This document shows, piece after piece, positions 1-9,096 of a stretch of 64,000 nucleotides of DNA. The notes beneath the pieces were generated by a model. The model searched no databases and was not told where the DNA came from. It saw nothing but the letters and a program-made list of their open reading frames with translations. How positions within the stretch are numbered: the stretch's first letter is position 1; each line of letters opens with the position of its first letter. Both the position numbers and the translations under genes were made by a program. Source of the DNA: Azospirillum griseum (GTDB lineage Bacteria; Pseudomonadota; Alphaproteobacteria; Azospirillales; Azospirillaceae). The DNA is taken from contig NZ_RXMA01000003.1 in NCBI RefSeq assembly GCF_003966125.1, positions 44,658 to 108,657 on the forward strand, written 5' to 3'.

Positions 1-1
1 G

Positions 2-673
2 CCTTTGGGCTATACGCTTGACTTCAGCGTCGTCATCGACGCGCTGCCTTCCCTGCTGTGGGGGTGTCTGGCCACCATCGGCCTGGCGCAGTCCGGCATG
101 AGCCTGGCGCTGGTCATCGGCGTGGCCGGGGTGGTGGCGCGGGGATCGAACCAACGCTGGCTGCGCGGGCTGGTGATCGGCTTTGTCGAGCTGATCCGCA
201 ACACGCCCTTTCTGGTGCAGATCTTCTTCCTGTTCTTCGCCCTGCCCCACATCGGCCTGACCCTGAACCCGACGGTCACGGCGATCCTGGCCCTGGGGTT
301 GAACGGCGGGGCCTACGCCATCGAAATCATCCGGGGCGGGGTGCAAAGCATCGACAAGGGGCAGATCGAAGCCGGTCTGGCGCTGGGCCTGCACAAGGGG
401 CAGGTGTTCCGCATGATCGTGCTGAAACCGGCCTTGCGGGCGATCTACCCGTCGCTGACCGGCCAATTCATCATGCTGACTCTGACATCGAGCATCTGTT
501 CGGCCATCGCGGCCTATGAATTGACCTCCGTCGCCCAGCGGATCGAGTCCGACACCTTCCGCAGCTTCGAGGTCTACTTCACCATCACCGGCCTCTATCT
601 GGCGATTTCCTGGCTGATGATGACCGGTTTCTCGGTCTTCTCCCGCCGCTACTTCAACTACCCGACCCGATAG
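2..673 (+). CDS. Amino-acid-type ABC transporter permease, first subunit (5' end at window edge)
   Basis: Inner-membrane permease of the polar amino acid (HisM/HisQ) class. About 222 residues are visible. The frame is open to the left edge and the first in-window start is a TTG at position 5, so the true start may lie just outside. Hydrophobic segments alternate with short loops. The EAGLALGLHKGQVFRMIVL stretch near residue 120 is the EAA loop that docks onto the ATPase. It is followed 11 bp later by a second permease, then the binding protein and ATPase, giving a complete importer. Because the next genes degrade quinate/shikimate, I infer a cyclic hydroxy-acid substrate rather than an amino acid, but family membership alone predicts amino acids. 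Confident on class, weak on substrate. Confidence 0.9.
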   Translation, partial: PLGYTLDFSVVIDALPSLLWGCLATIGLAQSGMSLALVIGVAGVVARGSNQRWLRGLVIGFVELIRNTPFLVQIFFLFFALPHIGLTLNPTVTAILALGLNGGAYAIEIIRGGVQSIDKGQIEAGLALGLHKGQVFRMIVLKPALRAIYPSLTGQFIMLTLTSSICSAIAAYELTSVAQRIESDTFRSFEVYFTITGLYLAISWLMMTGFSVFSRRYFNYPTR

Positions 674-684
674 GAGCGGCCGCG

Positions 685-1341
685 ATGGGAACCACATTCG
701 GTCTGGGCGAACTGGGTTTTCTGATCCAGGGCCTGAAATGGACGGTGCTGCTGGCGGCCATCGCCTTTGTCGGCGGGGGGATCGGCGGGTTGGGCGTGGC
801 GCTGGCGCGCGTCTCCACCTCCAAGCCGCTGCGGCGGATCACCGGCGGCTACATCGCGCTGTTCCAGGGCACGCCGCTGCTGATGCAGCTCTTCGTCATC
901 TATTACGGCTTGGGGTTGATGGGGCTGATGCTGCCCGCCTGGGTCGCCGTCGCCATCGCCTTCACCCTGCACGCCAGCGCCTTTCTCGGTGAAATCTGGC
1001 GCGGCGCGATCGAGGCGCTGCCCAAGGGCCAGTTCGAGGCGGCCCGCGCCCTGGGCCTGCATTACGTGCCCCGGATGCGCGACGTGATCCTGCCGCAGGC
1101 GCTGCGCATCGCGCTCCCCGCCACCATCGGCTTTCTGGTCCAGCTCATCAAGGGGACCTCGCTGGCCGCCATCGTCGGTTTCATCGAATTGGCCCGCGCC
1201 GGTCAGATCGTGTCGAACCAGACCTACGCCCCGCTGCTCGTCTTCACCGTCGTCGGCGCGCTGTATTTCGCCCTGTGCTGGCCGCTGTCGCTCTACGGCT
1301 CGCGCATCGAAGGCCGGATCGCCCGCGCCACCGCCCGCTGA
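685..1341 (+). CDS. Amino-acid-type ABC transporter permease, second subunit
   Basis: A 218-residue inner-membrane permease, partner of the preceding gene in a heterodimeric channel. The protein shows about five hydrophobic helices, the family motif FQGTPLLMQLF near residue 57, and an EAA loop (FEAARALGLHYVPRMRDVILP) around residues 115-135. The ATG is preceded by AGGAGCGG, a good ribosome binding site, and the gene starts 11 bp after the upstream stop, so the pair is certainly co-transcribed. The length is normal for the family. Substrate is unknown from this protein alone; see the linkage to quinate/shikimate genes downstream. Confidence 0.93.
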   Translation: MGTTFGLGELGFLIQGLKWTVLLAAIAFVGGGIGGLGVALARVSTSKPLRRITGGYIALFQGTPLLMQLFVIYYGLGLMGLMLPAWVAVAIAFTLHASAFLGEIWRGAIEALPKGQFEAARALGLHYVPRMRDVILPQALRIALPATIGFLVQLIKGTSLAAIVGFIELARAGQIVSNQTYAPLLVFTVVGALYFALCWPLSLYGSRIEGRIARATAR

Positions 1342-1419
1342 TCCTGTTCGCCATCCCTGTTCGCTGTTCCTGTTCCTTGCTGTCACCCCGCAACAGAAAA
1401 ACCACGAGGAAGCGCCATC

Positions 1420-2268
1420 ATGACCGACACGCCGATTTTCCGCCCGTCCCGCCGCAGCGTTCTGGGGGCTGGCCTCGCCGCGCTCGCCGCCCCGGCCATT
1501 CTGGGCCTGCCGCGCAACGCCGTCGCCCAGTCGCTCGCCGACATCAAGAGCAAGGGCAAGCTGGTCGTCGGCATCCAGGGCGACAACGCGCCGTGGGGCT
1601 TCGTCAACACCCAGGGCGTGCAGGAGGGGTTTGACGCCGACATCGCCAAGCTGTTCGGCAAGCAACTGGGCCTGCCGGTGGAGTTCGTGCCGACGGCGGT
1701 GGCCAACCGCATTCCCGCCCTGGTGACGGGCCGCGTCGACATCCTGTTCGCCACCATGGGCATGTACCCCGACCGCGCCAAGTCGATCCAGTTTTCCAAG
1801 CCCTACGCCGCCAACGACATCATCCTGGTGGCGGCCAAGGGCACGGCGATCACCACCCCCGCCGACATGAAGAACTTCGCCATCGGCGTCGCCCGGTCGA
1901 GCGCGCAGGACACCGCCGTCACCAAGGTCGCCCCGGAAGGCACGACGATCCGCCGCTTCGACGACGACGCAGCCACCATTCAGGCGCTGCTGTCCGGTCA
2001 GGTGCAGGCGGTCGGGGCCAACCAGTTCTACCCGCAGCGCCTGAACAAGTCGCAGCCCGGTGCCTATGAACGCAAGCTGGACTTCGTGCGGCAATACAAC
2101 GGGGCCGGCACCCGTCTGGGACAGAAGGAATGGAACGAGACGGTCAACGCCTTCATCGACACCATCAAAGCGAACGGCGAGCTGGCCAAGGTCTACCAAA
2201 CCTGGATGGGCTTCCAGCCGCCCGAATTCCCGACCTCGCTGGAGGGCATCCCCTTCACGGTGAGCTGA
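1420..2268 (+). CDS. Periplasmic substrate-binding protein of the ABC importer (Tat-type signal)
   Basis: Family 3 (amino-acid-type) extracytoplasmic solute-binding protein of 282 residues. The N-terminus carries a twin-arginine-like motif, SRRSVLGAG, at residues 11-19, then a hydrophobic stretch and an AVAQS cleavage site near residue 37, suggesting export in folded form by Tat. The mature part begins with the typical KLVVGIQGDNAPWGF strand, and DADIAKLFGKQLG and RVDILFATMGMYPDRA match the two-lobed fold. It delivers ligand to the two permeases encoded upstream. The 78 bp gap before it contains no obvious terminator. Ligand class is inferred from the operon, not from binding-site residues. 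Confidence 0.93.
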   Translation: MTDTPIFRPSRRSVLGAGLAALAAPAILGLPRNAVAQSLADIKSKGKLVVGIQGDNAPWGFVNTQGVQEGFDADIAKLFGKQLGLPVEFVPTAVANRIPALVTGRVDILFATMGMYPDRAKSIQFSKPYAANDIILVAAKGTAITTPADMKNFAIGVARSSAQDTAVTKVAPEGTTIRRFDDDAATIQALLSGQVQAVGANQFYPQRLNKSQPGAYERKLDFVRQYNGAGTRLGQKEWNETVNAFIDTIKANGELAKVYQTWMGFQPPEFPTSLEGIPFTVS

Positions 2269-2377
2269 TCCTGCGCCGGGTGTCCGCGCCACCGACGGCG
2301 CGGACACTCTCCGCGCTTGAGCCTTGTCCGCTTCGCGCCCCCTTTCGTGCCCCCCTTTCGTCCAGGACACCCGCGCC

Positions 2378-3163
2378 ATGCCGTCCACCGCCACCCACAC
2401 CGTTGACGCCCCCCACGCCGCCGACGCGCCCCTGATCGTGATGGAGGACGTCAACAAATGGTACGGGGCCTATCACGCCCTGCGCGACGTCAACCTGTCG
2501 GTGCGGCGGGGGGAAAAGATCGTGCTGTGCGGCCCGTCCGGGTCGGGCAAGAGCACGCTGATCCGCTGCATCAACCATCTGGAAACCATCAAATCCGGGC
2601 GGATCACCGTGGACGGCGTGCGGCTGGACGACAGCACGCGCAGCGTGGACGCGGTGCGCAGCGAGGTCGGCATGGTGTTCCAGAACTTCAACCTGTTCCC
2701 GCACATGACCGTGTTGCAGAACTGCACGCTGGCTCCGATGCGGGTGCGCGGGGTGACGGTCGCCGCCGCCGAAGCCACCGCCAAACGCTTTCTGGAACGG
2801 GTGCGCATCGCCGAACACGCCCACAAATACCCGGCCCAACTGTCGGGCGGGCAGCAGCAGCGCGTGGCCATCGCCCGCGCGCTGTGCATGGAACCCAAGG
2901 TGATGCTGTTCGACGAACCGACCTCCGCGCTTGATCCCGAAATGGTCAAGGAGGTGCTGGACACCATGGTGTCGCTGGCCCGCGACGGCATGACCATGGT
3001 CTGCGTCACCCACGAGATGGGCTTTGCCCGGCAGGTTGCCGACCGCGTGATCTTCATGGCCGACGGCCAGATCCTGGAACAGGCCGACCCGGAAAGCTTC
3101 TTCCGCCACCCGACCCACCCGCGCGCCCGCAGCTTCCTCGGCGAGATCCTCGCCCACCACTGA
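2378..3163 (+). CDS. Amino-acid-type ABC transporter ATP-binding protein
   Basis: Cytoplasmic ATPase of about 261 residues that powers the importer encoded just upstream. Walker A is GPSGSGKST (residues 52-60), the signature is [15 protein letters not shown], Walker B is [14 protein letters not shown], and the switch histidine lies in VTHEMGFA. The frame is open further upstream to 2324, but the ATG at 2378 is chosen because CCAGGA precedes it and the protein then begins with a short polar leader before the ABC core. Closely related to GlnQ/HisP. It completes a binding protein + 2 permeases + ATPase set. Confidence 0.94.
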   Translation: MPSTATHTVDAPHAADAPLIVMEDVNKWYGAYHALRDVNLSVRRGEKIVLCGPSGSGKSTLIRCINHLETIKSGRITVDGVRLDDSTRSVDAVRSEVGMVFQNFNLFPHMTVLQNCTLAPMRVRGVTVAAAEATAKRFLERVRIAEHAHKYPAQLSGGQQQRVAIARALCMEPKVMLFDEPTSALDPEMVKEVLDTMVSLARDGMTMVCVTHEMGFARQVADRVIFMADGQILEQADPESFFRHPTHPRARSFLGEILAHH

Positions 3164-3234
3164 GCCGCACGTCGGGTTCCTTTCCCCGATCCATCCGTTT
3201 CGCCCCGACCGATCCAGCCCCGGCAGGAGATCGC

Positions 3235-3690
3235 ATGAGCCGCCTTGTCTACATTCTGAACGGGCCGAACCTGAATCTGCTGGGCAAGCGCCAGCCGGAG
3301 ATTTACGGGCGGGCCACGCTGGCCGATGTGGAGGCCGAGTGCCGCGCGCTGGCCGGGGACCTCGGCCTGTCGCTGCGCTTCCACCAGAGCAACCGCGAGT
3401 ATGAGCTGATCGACTGGATCCACGAGGCGCGCGAGGACGCGGGCGGGATCGTCATCAACCCCGCCGCCTTCACCCACACCTCCGTCGCCATCCTCGACGC
3501 GCTGAACGCCTTCGACGGGCCGGTGATCGAGTTGCACATCTCCAACGTCCACAAACGCGAACCCTTCCGCCATCACTCCTTCGTCTCGGCGCGGGCCGAT
3601 GGGGTGATGGCCGGGTTCGGCACCCAGGGCTATGGGCTGGCGCTGCGCCGCGTCGCCCACCTGATCGACGCGCGGGCGGCGCACGCCTGA
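3235..3690 (+). CDS. aroQ: Type II 3-dehydroquinate dehydratase
   Basis: Interconverts 3-dehydroquinate and 3-dehydroshikimate through an enolate intermediate. The 151-residue length is normal for the dodecameric type II enzyme. Motifs are [17 protein letters not shown] (catalytic Tyr and Arg at the N-terminus), [30 protein letters not shown] and [17 protein letters not shown] with the catalytic His. An AGGAG lies 7 bp before the ATG. It sits between an ABC importer and 3-dehydroshikimate dehydratase, so it most likely acts in quinate catabolism. The same enzyme type also serves aromatic amino acid synthesis, and a second copy elsewhere cannot be excluded. Confidence 0.96.
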   Translation: MSRLVYILNGPNLNLLGKRQPEIYGRATLADVEAECRALAGDLGLSLRFHQSNREYELIDWIHEAREDAGGIVINPAAFTHTSVAILDALNAFDGPVIELHISNVHKREPFRHHSFVSARADGVMAGFGTQGYGLALRRVAHLIDARAAHA

Positions 3691-3732
3691 CCCGCCGCGC
3701 ACCCGGTCCACAGACGGCCAGCGGAGACCGCC

Positions 3733-5643
3733 ATGCCCACCCCGCCTTTCGTGAAATCCATCGCCACCGTCTCCCTCAGCGGGACCCTGCCGGAAAAGCT
3801 GGAGGCCGCCGCCGCCATCGGGTTTGACGGGGTGGAGATCTTCGAAAACGACCTGTTGACCTTCGACGGATCGCCCGCCGACGTGCGCCGCATCGCCGAC
3901 GGGCTGGGGCTGGCGATCACCCTGTTCCAGCCCTTCCGCGATTTCGAGGCGATGCCCGACCCGATCCGCGCCCGCAACCTCGACCGCGCCGAACGCAAGT
4001 TCGACGTGATGGAGGCGCTGGGCACCGATCTGGTGCTGGTCTGTTCGAACGTGCAGCCGCACGCCATCGACGACCCCGCCCGTGCCGCCGCCGATCTGGC
4101 GGAGATGGCCGAACGCGCCCAGCGCCGGGGCCTGCGCGTGGGGTACGAGGCGTTGGCCTGGGGCCGCCACGTCAACCGCTGGCGTCAGGCGTGGGACATC
4201 GTGCAGCGGGCCGACCATCCGGCCCTGGGCCTGATCGTCGACAGCTTCCACACGCTGGCGCTGGAGGATGACTTTGCTGGATTGGCCGATCTGCCGGGCG
4301 AGCGGATCTTCTTCGTGCAGTTGGCCGACGCGCCGAAGCTGTCGATGGACGTGCTGTCCTGGAGCCGCCATTTCCGCAACTTCCCCGGACAGGGGCAATT
4401 GCCGGTCACGGGCTTTTTGAAAGCGGTTCTGGACTCCGGTTATCGCGGCCCGCTGTCGCTGGAGGTGTTCAACGACGAGTTCCGCGCCGCGCCCGCCCGG
4501 CTGACTGCGCTGGACGGCCTGCGTTCCCTCATCCACGCGGAGGCGGAGGCGGGCTATGGCCCCGGCCTGCCCGCCGCCCCGCAGTGCGACGGGGTGGAGT
4601 TCTTGGAATTCGCCGTCGATGCGGCGACCGGGGCGGCGCTGGCCCGGTTGCTGGGGCAATTGGGCTTCCGTCACGCCGGTCATCACCGCTCCAAGGCGGT
4701 CGATCTCTACCGCCGGGGCGGGGTCAATCTGGTGCTGAACGGCGAGGAGGATTCGGCGGCGTCGGAGCATTTCCAGATGCACGGCCCCTCGGTCTGCGCC
4801 ATGGCCTTCCGGGTGGACAACGCGCAGCGCACGATGGAGCGGGCCAGCGCCCTGAAATGCCTGTTCTGGCGCGAGCGCGTCGGCGAAGGCGAACGCCGCA
4901 TCCCGGCGCTGCGCGCGCCCGACGGCACACTGATCTATCTGGTCAACGACGACCCCGCCGGGCGCAGCATCTGGGAGGATGATTTCCACCTGCTGCCGGG
5001 GGCCGACGACGCGGACAGCCCGGCCACCGGCACCCTGTCCGGCATCGACCACATCGCCCAGGCCCTGCCCTTCGGGCGGATGGATGGGTTCGTCCTGTTC
5101 TACCGCACCGTTTTCGGCTTCCTGCCCGATGGGCTGTGGGAGTTGCCCGACCCCTACGGCCTGATCCGCAGCCGGGCGCTGGTCAGCCCCGACGCCGCAC
5201 CGGGACGCGGGGTGCGGTTGCCGCTGAACATCTCCGAAAGCCGCCGGACGGCGACCGGGCGGTTTGTCGGGGCCACCGCCGGGGCGGGCGTGCATCACAT
5301 CGCCTTTGCCAGCCCCGACATCGCCCCGGTGGTGGAAGGCGGTCTGGCGGCGGGCGTGCCCTTCCTGCCGATCCCGGCCAACTATTACGACGATCTCGCG
5401 GTCAAACACCCGCTGGACGACGACGCGCTCGACGGGCTGAAGCGGCGCGAGCTGCTCTACGACCGCGACGGCGCGGGCGAGTTCCTCCACGCCTACACCG
5501 ACAGCTTTGACGAGCGTTTCTTTTTCGAGGTGGTGGAGCGGCGCGGCGATTACCGCCAGTTCGGCGCGGTCAACGCCCCGGTGCGCATGGCGATCCAGGC
5601 GCAGTTGCGGGAAGACCGCTGGCCCGAACGCTACCTCGACTGA
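3733..5643 (+). CDS. 3-dehydroshikimate dehydratase with C-terminal HPPD-like domain
   Basis: Converts 3-dehydroshikimate to protocatechuate, the entry to the beta-ketoadipate pathway. The 636-residue protein has two parts. Residues 1 to about 270 form a sugar-isomerase-like TIM barrel (GFDGVEIFEND, GLIVDSFHTLAL, PLSLEVFNDEF carry the acidic metal ligands). Residues about 290-600 resemble 4-hydroxyphenylpyruvate dioxygenase, with metal-ligand-like motifs GIDHIAQAL, AGVHHIAFASPDI and FFFEVVERR. This is the architecture of QsuB of Corynebacterium and QuiC1 of Pseudomonas. The role of the second domain is less clear than that of the first. Flanked by dehydroquinase (42 bp upstream) and quinate/shikimate dehydrogenase. 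No protocatechuate ring-cleavage genes are in the window. Confidence 0.93.
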   Translation: MPTPPFVKSIATVSLSGTLPEKLEAAAAIGFDGVEIFENDLLTFDGSPADVRRIADGLGLAITLFQPFRDFEAMPDPIRARNLDRAERKFDVMEALGTDLVLVCSNVQPHAIDDPARAAADLAEMAERAQRRGLRVGYEALAWGRHVNRWRQAWDIVQRADHPALGLIVDSFHTLALEDDFAGLADLPGERIFFVQLADAPKLSMDVLSWSRHFRNFPGQGQLPVTGFLKAVLDSGYRGPLSLEVFNDEFRAAPARLTALDGLRSLIHAEAEAGYGPGLPAAPQCDGVEFLEFAVDAATGAALARLLGQLGFRHAGHHRSKAVDLYRRGGVNLVLNGEEDSAASEHFQMHGPSVCAMAFRVDNAQRTMERASALKCLFWRERVGEGERRIPALRAPDGTLIYLVNDDPAGRSIWEDDFHLLPGADDADSPATGTLSGIDHIAQALPFGRMDGFVLFYRTVFGFLPDGLWELPDPYGLIRSRALVSPDAAPGRGVRLPLNISESRRTATGRFVGATAGAGVHHIAFASPDIAPVVEGGLAAGVPFLPIPANYYDDLAVKHPLDDDALDGLKRRELLYDRDGAGEFLHAYTDSFDERFFFEVVERRGDYRQFGAVNAPVRMAIQAQLREDRWPERYLD

Positions 5644-5698
5644 CTCCGACCCTGTGTTCCGACGGGCTTCCTCGGGCTTTTACGGAAAGACGACCATC

Positions 5699-6580
5699 AT
5701 GACCCACGCACCGCAAACCGCCCGCGTTCGCGCCCCGTCCATCATCGTCGGCCTGATCGGTGCCGGCATCCAGGCGTCGCGCACCCCGCCGATGCACGAG
5801 CAGGAAGCCGACGCGTTGGGGCTGCGCTACATCTACCGCCTGATCGACCTGGATCGGTTGGGGGTGGGCGTGGACGCGCTGCCCGATCTGCTGGCGGGGG
5901 CGGAGCGGATGGGCTTCACCGGGCTGAACATCACCTACCCGTGCAAGCAGGCGGTGATTCCCTTGCTGGACGAGCTGTCGGACGACGCCCGCGCGATTGG
6001 CGCGGTCAACACGGTGGTGCTGCGCGACGGGCGGCGGATCGGCCACAACACCGACTGTTCGGGCTTCGCCGAAAGCTTCCGGCGCGGCTTGGCCGACGCG
6101 CCGCGCGCCCGCGTCGTGCTGTTGGGGGCCGGGGGGGCCGGGGCCGCCGTCGCCCACGCCGCCCTCGGGTTGGGGGTGGAGCGGCTGAGCCTGTTCGATG
6201 CCGACCCGGCGCGCGCGGCGGCCTTGGCCGACCAGCTCAACGCCCGGTTCGGCGACGGGCGGGCGGACGCGATCACCGATCTGGCCCCGGCGGTGGCGCA
6301 GGCCGACGGCCTGATCCACGCCACCCCGACCGGCATGGCGAAGTTTCCCGGCCTGCCCCTGCCCGCCGATCTGCTGCACAGCGGCCTGTGGGTGGCCGAC
6401 ATCGTCTATTTCCCGCTGGAAACCGCGCTGCTGCGCGAGGCCCGCGCGCGCGGTTGCCGCACGCTGGACGGCGGCGGCATGGCGGTGTTCCAGGCCAGCG
6501 ACGCGTTCCGCCTGTTCACCGGGGTGGAGCCAGACCCGGAGCGCATCCGCGCCCATTTCGCCGCGATGGGGACCGACTGA
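5699..6580 (+). CDS. NAD-type quinate/shikimate dehydrogenase
   Basis: A 293-residue AroE-superfamily enzyme, expected to oxidise quinate to dehydroquinate and/or shikimate to dehydroshikimate. The N-terminal motif SRTPPMHEQEA and GFTGLNITYPCKQAV (catalytic Lys) resemble the catabolic quinate/shikimate dehydrogenases (QsuD type), not biosynthetic AroE. The Rossmann loop is LLGAGGAGAAVAHAAL, and the following strand ends in an acidic residue (SLFDADPA). An acid at that position favours NAD over NADP, consistent with a catabolic direction. The ATG at 5699 is chosen because the open frame further upstream overlaps the dehydratase gene and reads as shadow. Third catabolic gene of the operon. Confidence 0.92.
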   Translation: MTHAPQTARVRAPSIIVGLIGAGIQASRTPPMHEQEADALGLRYIYRLIDLDRLGVGVDALPDLLAGAERMGFTGLNITYPCKQAVIPLLDELSDDARAIGAVNTVVLRDGRRIGHNTDCSGFAESFRRGLADAPRARVVLLGAGGAGAAVAHAALGLGVERLSLFDADPARAAALADQLNARFGDGRADAITDLAPAVAQADGLIHATPTGMAKFPGLPLPADLLHSGLWVADIVYFPLETALLREARARGCRTLDGGGMAVFQASDAFRLFTGVEPDPERIRAHFAAMGTD

Positions 6581-6694
6581 GGCCTGCGGCACCATCCAGA
6601 ACCGCCAAACGGATGGCTGGCGGAGTGTTGACGAGAGTGGCAGACTGCGTCCGCCCTTTCCGCATCCTCCTTTCCACACCGGGAGTGGTTCGTC

Positions 6695-7321
6695 GTGACG
6701 CTTGACCTCTGGTTCCTGTACGCGTTCGCCGCCATCGGCCTGTCCCTGACGCCGGGGCCGAACGGCCTGCTGTCGCTGACGCACGGCGTCCGTTACGGCT
6801 TCAGCCGCACCATCGCCACGGTGCTGGGCGGGGTGGTTGGTTTCCTGGTTCTGGTGGCGGCGTCGCTGGCCGGGATGGGGGCGCTGCTGGCGGCGTCGGA
6901 AACCGCCTTCACCATCGCGAAATGGATCGGTGCCGCCTACCTCGTCTATCTCGGCGTTCGGCTGTGGCGGACCCCGGCGGCCAGCGTGTCGGCCGAGGCG
7001 GGCGACGGCGGCGGGCCGCAGCATGGCCCGGTCCGCCTGTTCGCCGAAGGCTTCCTGGTCGCGGTGTCGAACCCGAAGGCGTTGATTTTCTTCGCCGCCT
7101 TCCTGCCGCAATTCATGATTCCCGGCGCGTCCTTTTGGATGCAGTTCGCCGTTCTCGGCGGGACCTTCGCCTTCACCGAATTCTGCTATGAACTGGTGTT
7201 GGCGGGTATGGCGCAGCGGATCGCGCCGTGGCTGTCGCGCCATGGCCGCTGGTTCAACCGCATCACCGGCGGGACCTTCGTCGGCATCGGCGGGGTGATG
7301 GCGTCGGCCAGCCACACGTAA
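6695..7321 (+). CDS. LysE/RhtB-family amino acid exporter
   Basis: A 208-residue inner-membrane protein with about six hydrophobic helices. The family motif LTPGPNGLLSLTHGVRYG occupies residues 17-34 (conserved PGP), followed by GGVVGFLVLVAASLAG and VSNPKALIFFAAFLPQF. Members export basic or neutral amino acids or their derivatives, driven by proton motive force. The start is a GTG with GGGAG 10 bp upstream. It lies 114 bp after the quinate/shikimate dehydrogenase gene and may be a separate transcript. It ends at a strong bidirectional hairpin facing the kynurenine genes. Substrate unknown. Confidence 0.9.
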   Translation: MTLDLWFLYAFAAIGLSLTPGPNGLLSLTHGVRYGFSRTIATVLGGVVGFLVLVAASLAGMGALLAASETAFTIAKWIGAAYLVYLGVRLWRTPAASVSAEAGDGGGPQHGPVRLFAEGFLVAVSNPKALIFFAAFLPQFMIPGASFWMQFAVLGGTFAFTEFCYELVLAGMAQRIAPWLSRHGRWFNRITGGTFVGIGGVMASASHT

Positions 7322-7350
7322 AGCAAGACAGCAGAAACCCGGACAAATAC

Positions 7351-7386
7351 GAACGGGGGGCGGCTTTTCCAAACCGCCCCCCGTTC
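7351..7386. terminator. Bidirectional terminator hairpin
   Basis: A perfect 13-bp stem (7351-7363 paired with 7374-7386) enclosing a 10-nt loop, in the gap between two convergent genes. A run of T flanks it on the plus side (TCTTT). It should stop transcripts from both the LysE-type gene and the kynurenine operon. Confidence 0.85.
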
Positions 7387-7400
7387 TCTTTCGCTCGTTC

Positions 7401-8234
7401 TCAGTCCGCCAACAGCGTGTCCACCAGGGCGGATGCCGGATCGGTCAAGGCGTCGATGACGTCGAAATGGTGGCGGTCGGGGGCCTGAACCGCCGCCGTC
7501 GCCGCCCCCAACCCGCGCCAGACATTGGCCAGCAGATCGTTCTGCCGGACGAATTCCGGCCGTTCCGCCGCCCCGACCCAACAGACGATGCGGGTGTCGG
7601 CGCGCGGGCGCAGCAGGGCCGGGCTTTCGGCCAACGCCTCCGCCTCGTCGATCCGCAGGGTGTCGTTCATGCGGGTGGCCATCAGCGGGCGCAGGTCGTG
7701 CAGGCCGCTGATCGACACCACCCCCGTCACCCGCTCCGCCACCGCAGCATGCAGCGGGGCGTCAGCGCAGGCCATGCGGCTGACCAGATGCCCGCCGGCG
7801 GAATGGCCGGTCAGCCGCAGCGGCCCGGCCTGCCGCGCGGCGACCGCCTCCACCGCCCGGCCGATCTGGGCGGTGATGCCGCCGATGCGGCTGTGCGGGC
7901 ACAGCGTGTAGCTGGGCAGCGCCACCGCCCAGCCGCGCGCCAGCGGCCCCGCCGCCAGATGCGACCACACGCTCTTGTCAAAGGCCATCCAATAGCCGCC
8001 ATGGACGAACAGGATGGTTCCCCGCACCGCCCCGTCCGGCAGGAACAGGTCATACCGCTCCCGCTCGTGATCGCCATAGGGCTGGTCGAGCACCGCCCGC
8101 CCCGCCGTTGTCATCGCCGCGCGGAAGGCCGTCGCCTGTTCCGGCCAGCTGGTGAGATAACCGCCGCTGCCCGGAATGTGGGCGCTGTTGCTGTAGGCGT
8201 CATCCCAATCGTTGATGGACTGCAACCCGATCAT
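7401..8234 (-). CDS. Alpha/beta-hydrolase, probable arylformamidase (kynurenine formamidase)
   Basis: Predicted to hydrolyse N-formylkynurenine to kynurenine and formate, step 2 of tryptophan degradation. The 277-residue esterase/lipase-type protein has the oxyanion motif HGGYW (residues 78-82), the nucleophile elbow GHSAGG with Ser145, and a C-terminal HHFDVIDAL segment carrying the likely catalytic His. It belongs to the serine-hydrolase class, not the metal-dependent KynB fold. The ATG at 8234 is preferred over an upstream GTG (8252) because AAAGGG lies at the right distance. It follows tryptophan dioxygenase by 25 bp on the same strand, which supports the specific role; sequence alone gives only a carboxylesterase-like fold. 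Confidence 0.85.
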   Translation of the reverse strand: MIGLQSINDWDDAYSNSAHIPGSGGYLTSWPEQATAFRAAMTTAGRAVLDQPYGDHERERYDLFLPDGAVRGTILFVHGGYWMAFDKSVWSHLAAGPLARGWAVALPSYTLCPHSRIGGITAQIGRAVEAVAARQAGPLRLTGHSAGGHLVSRMACADAPLHAAVAERVTGVVSISGLHDLRPLMATRMNDTLRIDEAEALAESPALLRPRADTRIVCWVGAAERPEFVRQNDLLANVWRGLGAATAAVQAPDRHHFDVIDALTDPASALVDTLLAD

Positions 8235-8259
8235 CGGAACACCCTTTCCCACAAAACCG

Positions 8260-9096
8260 TTACAGCACGGTCCGGACGCGCCAGAGTTCCGGGAACAGCT
8301 CCACCGCCAGCATGTTGCGCAGGTAGGAGACGCCGCCGGTCCCGCCGGTCCCGCGCTTGAAGCCGATCACCCGCTCCACCGTGGTGACGTGGTTGAAGCG
8401 CCAGCGGCGGAAGTAATCCTCGAAATCCACCAGCTTTTCGGCCAGCTCATACAGCGACCAATGGCGTTCGGGATCGCGGTAGACCTGCCGCCACGCCTCC
8501 GTCACCCCATCATGGGGTTGGTGGGTGTCGCGCACGTCGCGCTCCAGCACCTCCGCCGGGACGGCGATGCCGCTGCGGGCGAGCAGGCGCAGCGCCTCAT
8601 CGTACAGGCTGGGGCGGGCAAGCTCCTCCTCCAGCCGGGCGAGGATCTCCGGGCGGTGGGCGTGCGGCCGCAGCATCGCCCCGTTGCGGTTGCCCAGCAG
8701 ATACTCGATCTCCCGGTACTGGTAGGATTGGAAGCCGGAGGATTGGCCGAGATCGTCGCGGAAGCGCGTGTATTCGCTGGGCGTCATCGTGCGCAGCACG
8801 TCCCAGGCGGAATTGAGCTGTTCGAAGATGCGGGCCACGCGGGTCAGCATCTTGAAGGCGGGCGACAATTGGTCGGCGCGGATGGCGGCGCGGGCGGCGT
8901 GGATCTCGTAGATCGCCAGCCGCATCCACAGCTCCGACGTCTGGTGCTGGATGATGAACAGCATCTCGTCGTGCGCGGTGGAACGCGGGTGCTGCGCCCC
9001 CAGGATCTGGTCCAGTTGCAGATAATCGCCGTAGGACATGCGGCCGTCGAAGGCCATCTGCGCGCCTTCGGTCGCGGGATCATAGGGCTTGCTCAT
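8260..9096 (-). CDS. kynA: Tryptophan 2,3-dioxygenase
   Basis: Heme enzyme that opens the indole ring of L-tryptophan to N-formylkynurenine. The length of 278 residues is normal for the bacterial enzyme. Motifs are [13 protein letters not shown] at the N-terminus, [16 protein letters not shown] (active-site His and substrate contacts), and near the C-terminus [19 protein letters not shown], containing the proximal heme His and the conserved GTGG loop. The ATG overlaps the kynureninase stop (ATGA), so the two are translationally coupled. Together with the formamidase it converts tryptophan to anthranilate and alanine. Confidence 0.96.
   Translation of the reverse strand: MSKPYDPATEGAQMAFDGRMSYGDYLQLDQILGAQHPRSTAHDEMLFIIQHQTSELWMRLAIYEIHAARAAIRADQLSPAFKMLTRVARIFEQLNSAWDVLRTMTPSEYTRFRDDLGQSSGFQSYQYREIEYLLGNRNGAMLRPHAHRPEILARLEEELARPSLYDEALRLLARSGIAVPAEVLERDVRDTHQPHDGVTEAWRQVYRDPERHWSLYELAEKLVDFEDYFRRWRFNHVTTVERVIGFKRGTGGTGGVSYLRNMLAVELFPELWRVRTVL

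Noticed and set aside
2473..5490. A 1005-codon open frame on the minus strand over the ABC ATPase, aroQ and dehydratase genes
   Set aside because: It is antisense to three well-recognised genes, has shadow-type composition (runs of R, A, G, P, H) and no domain. High GC content makes such frames common.
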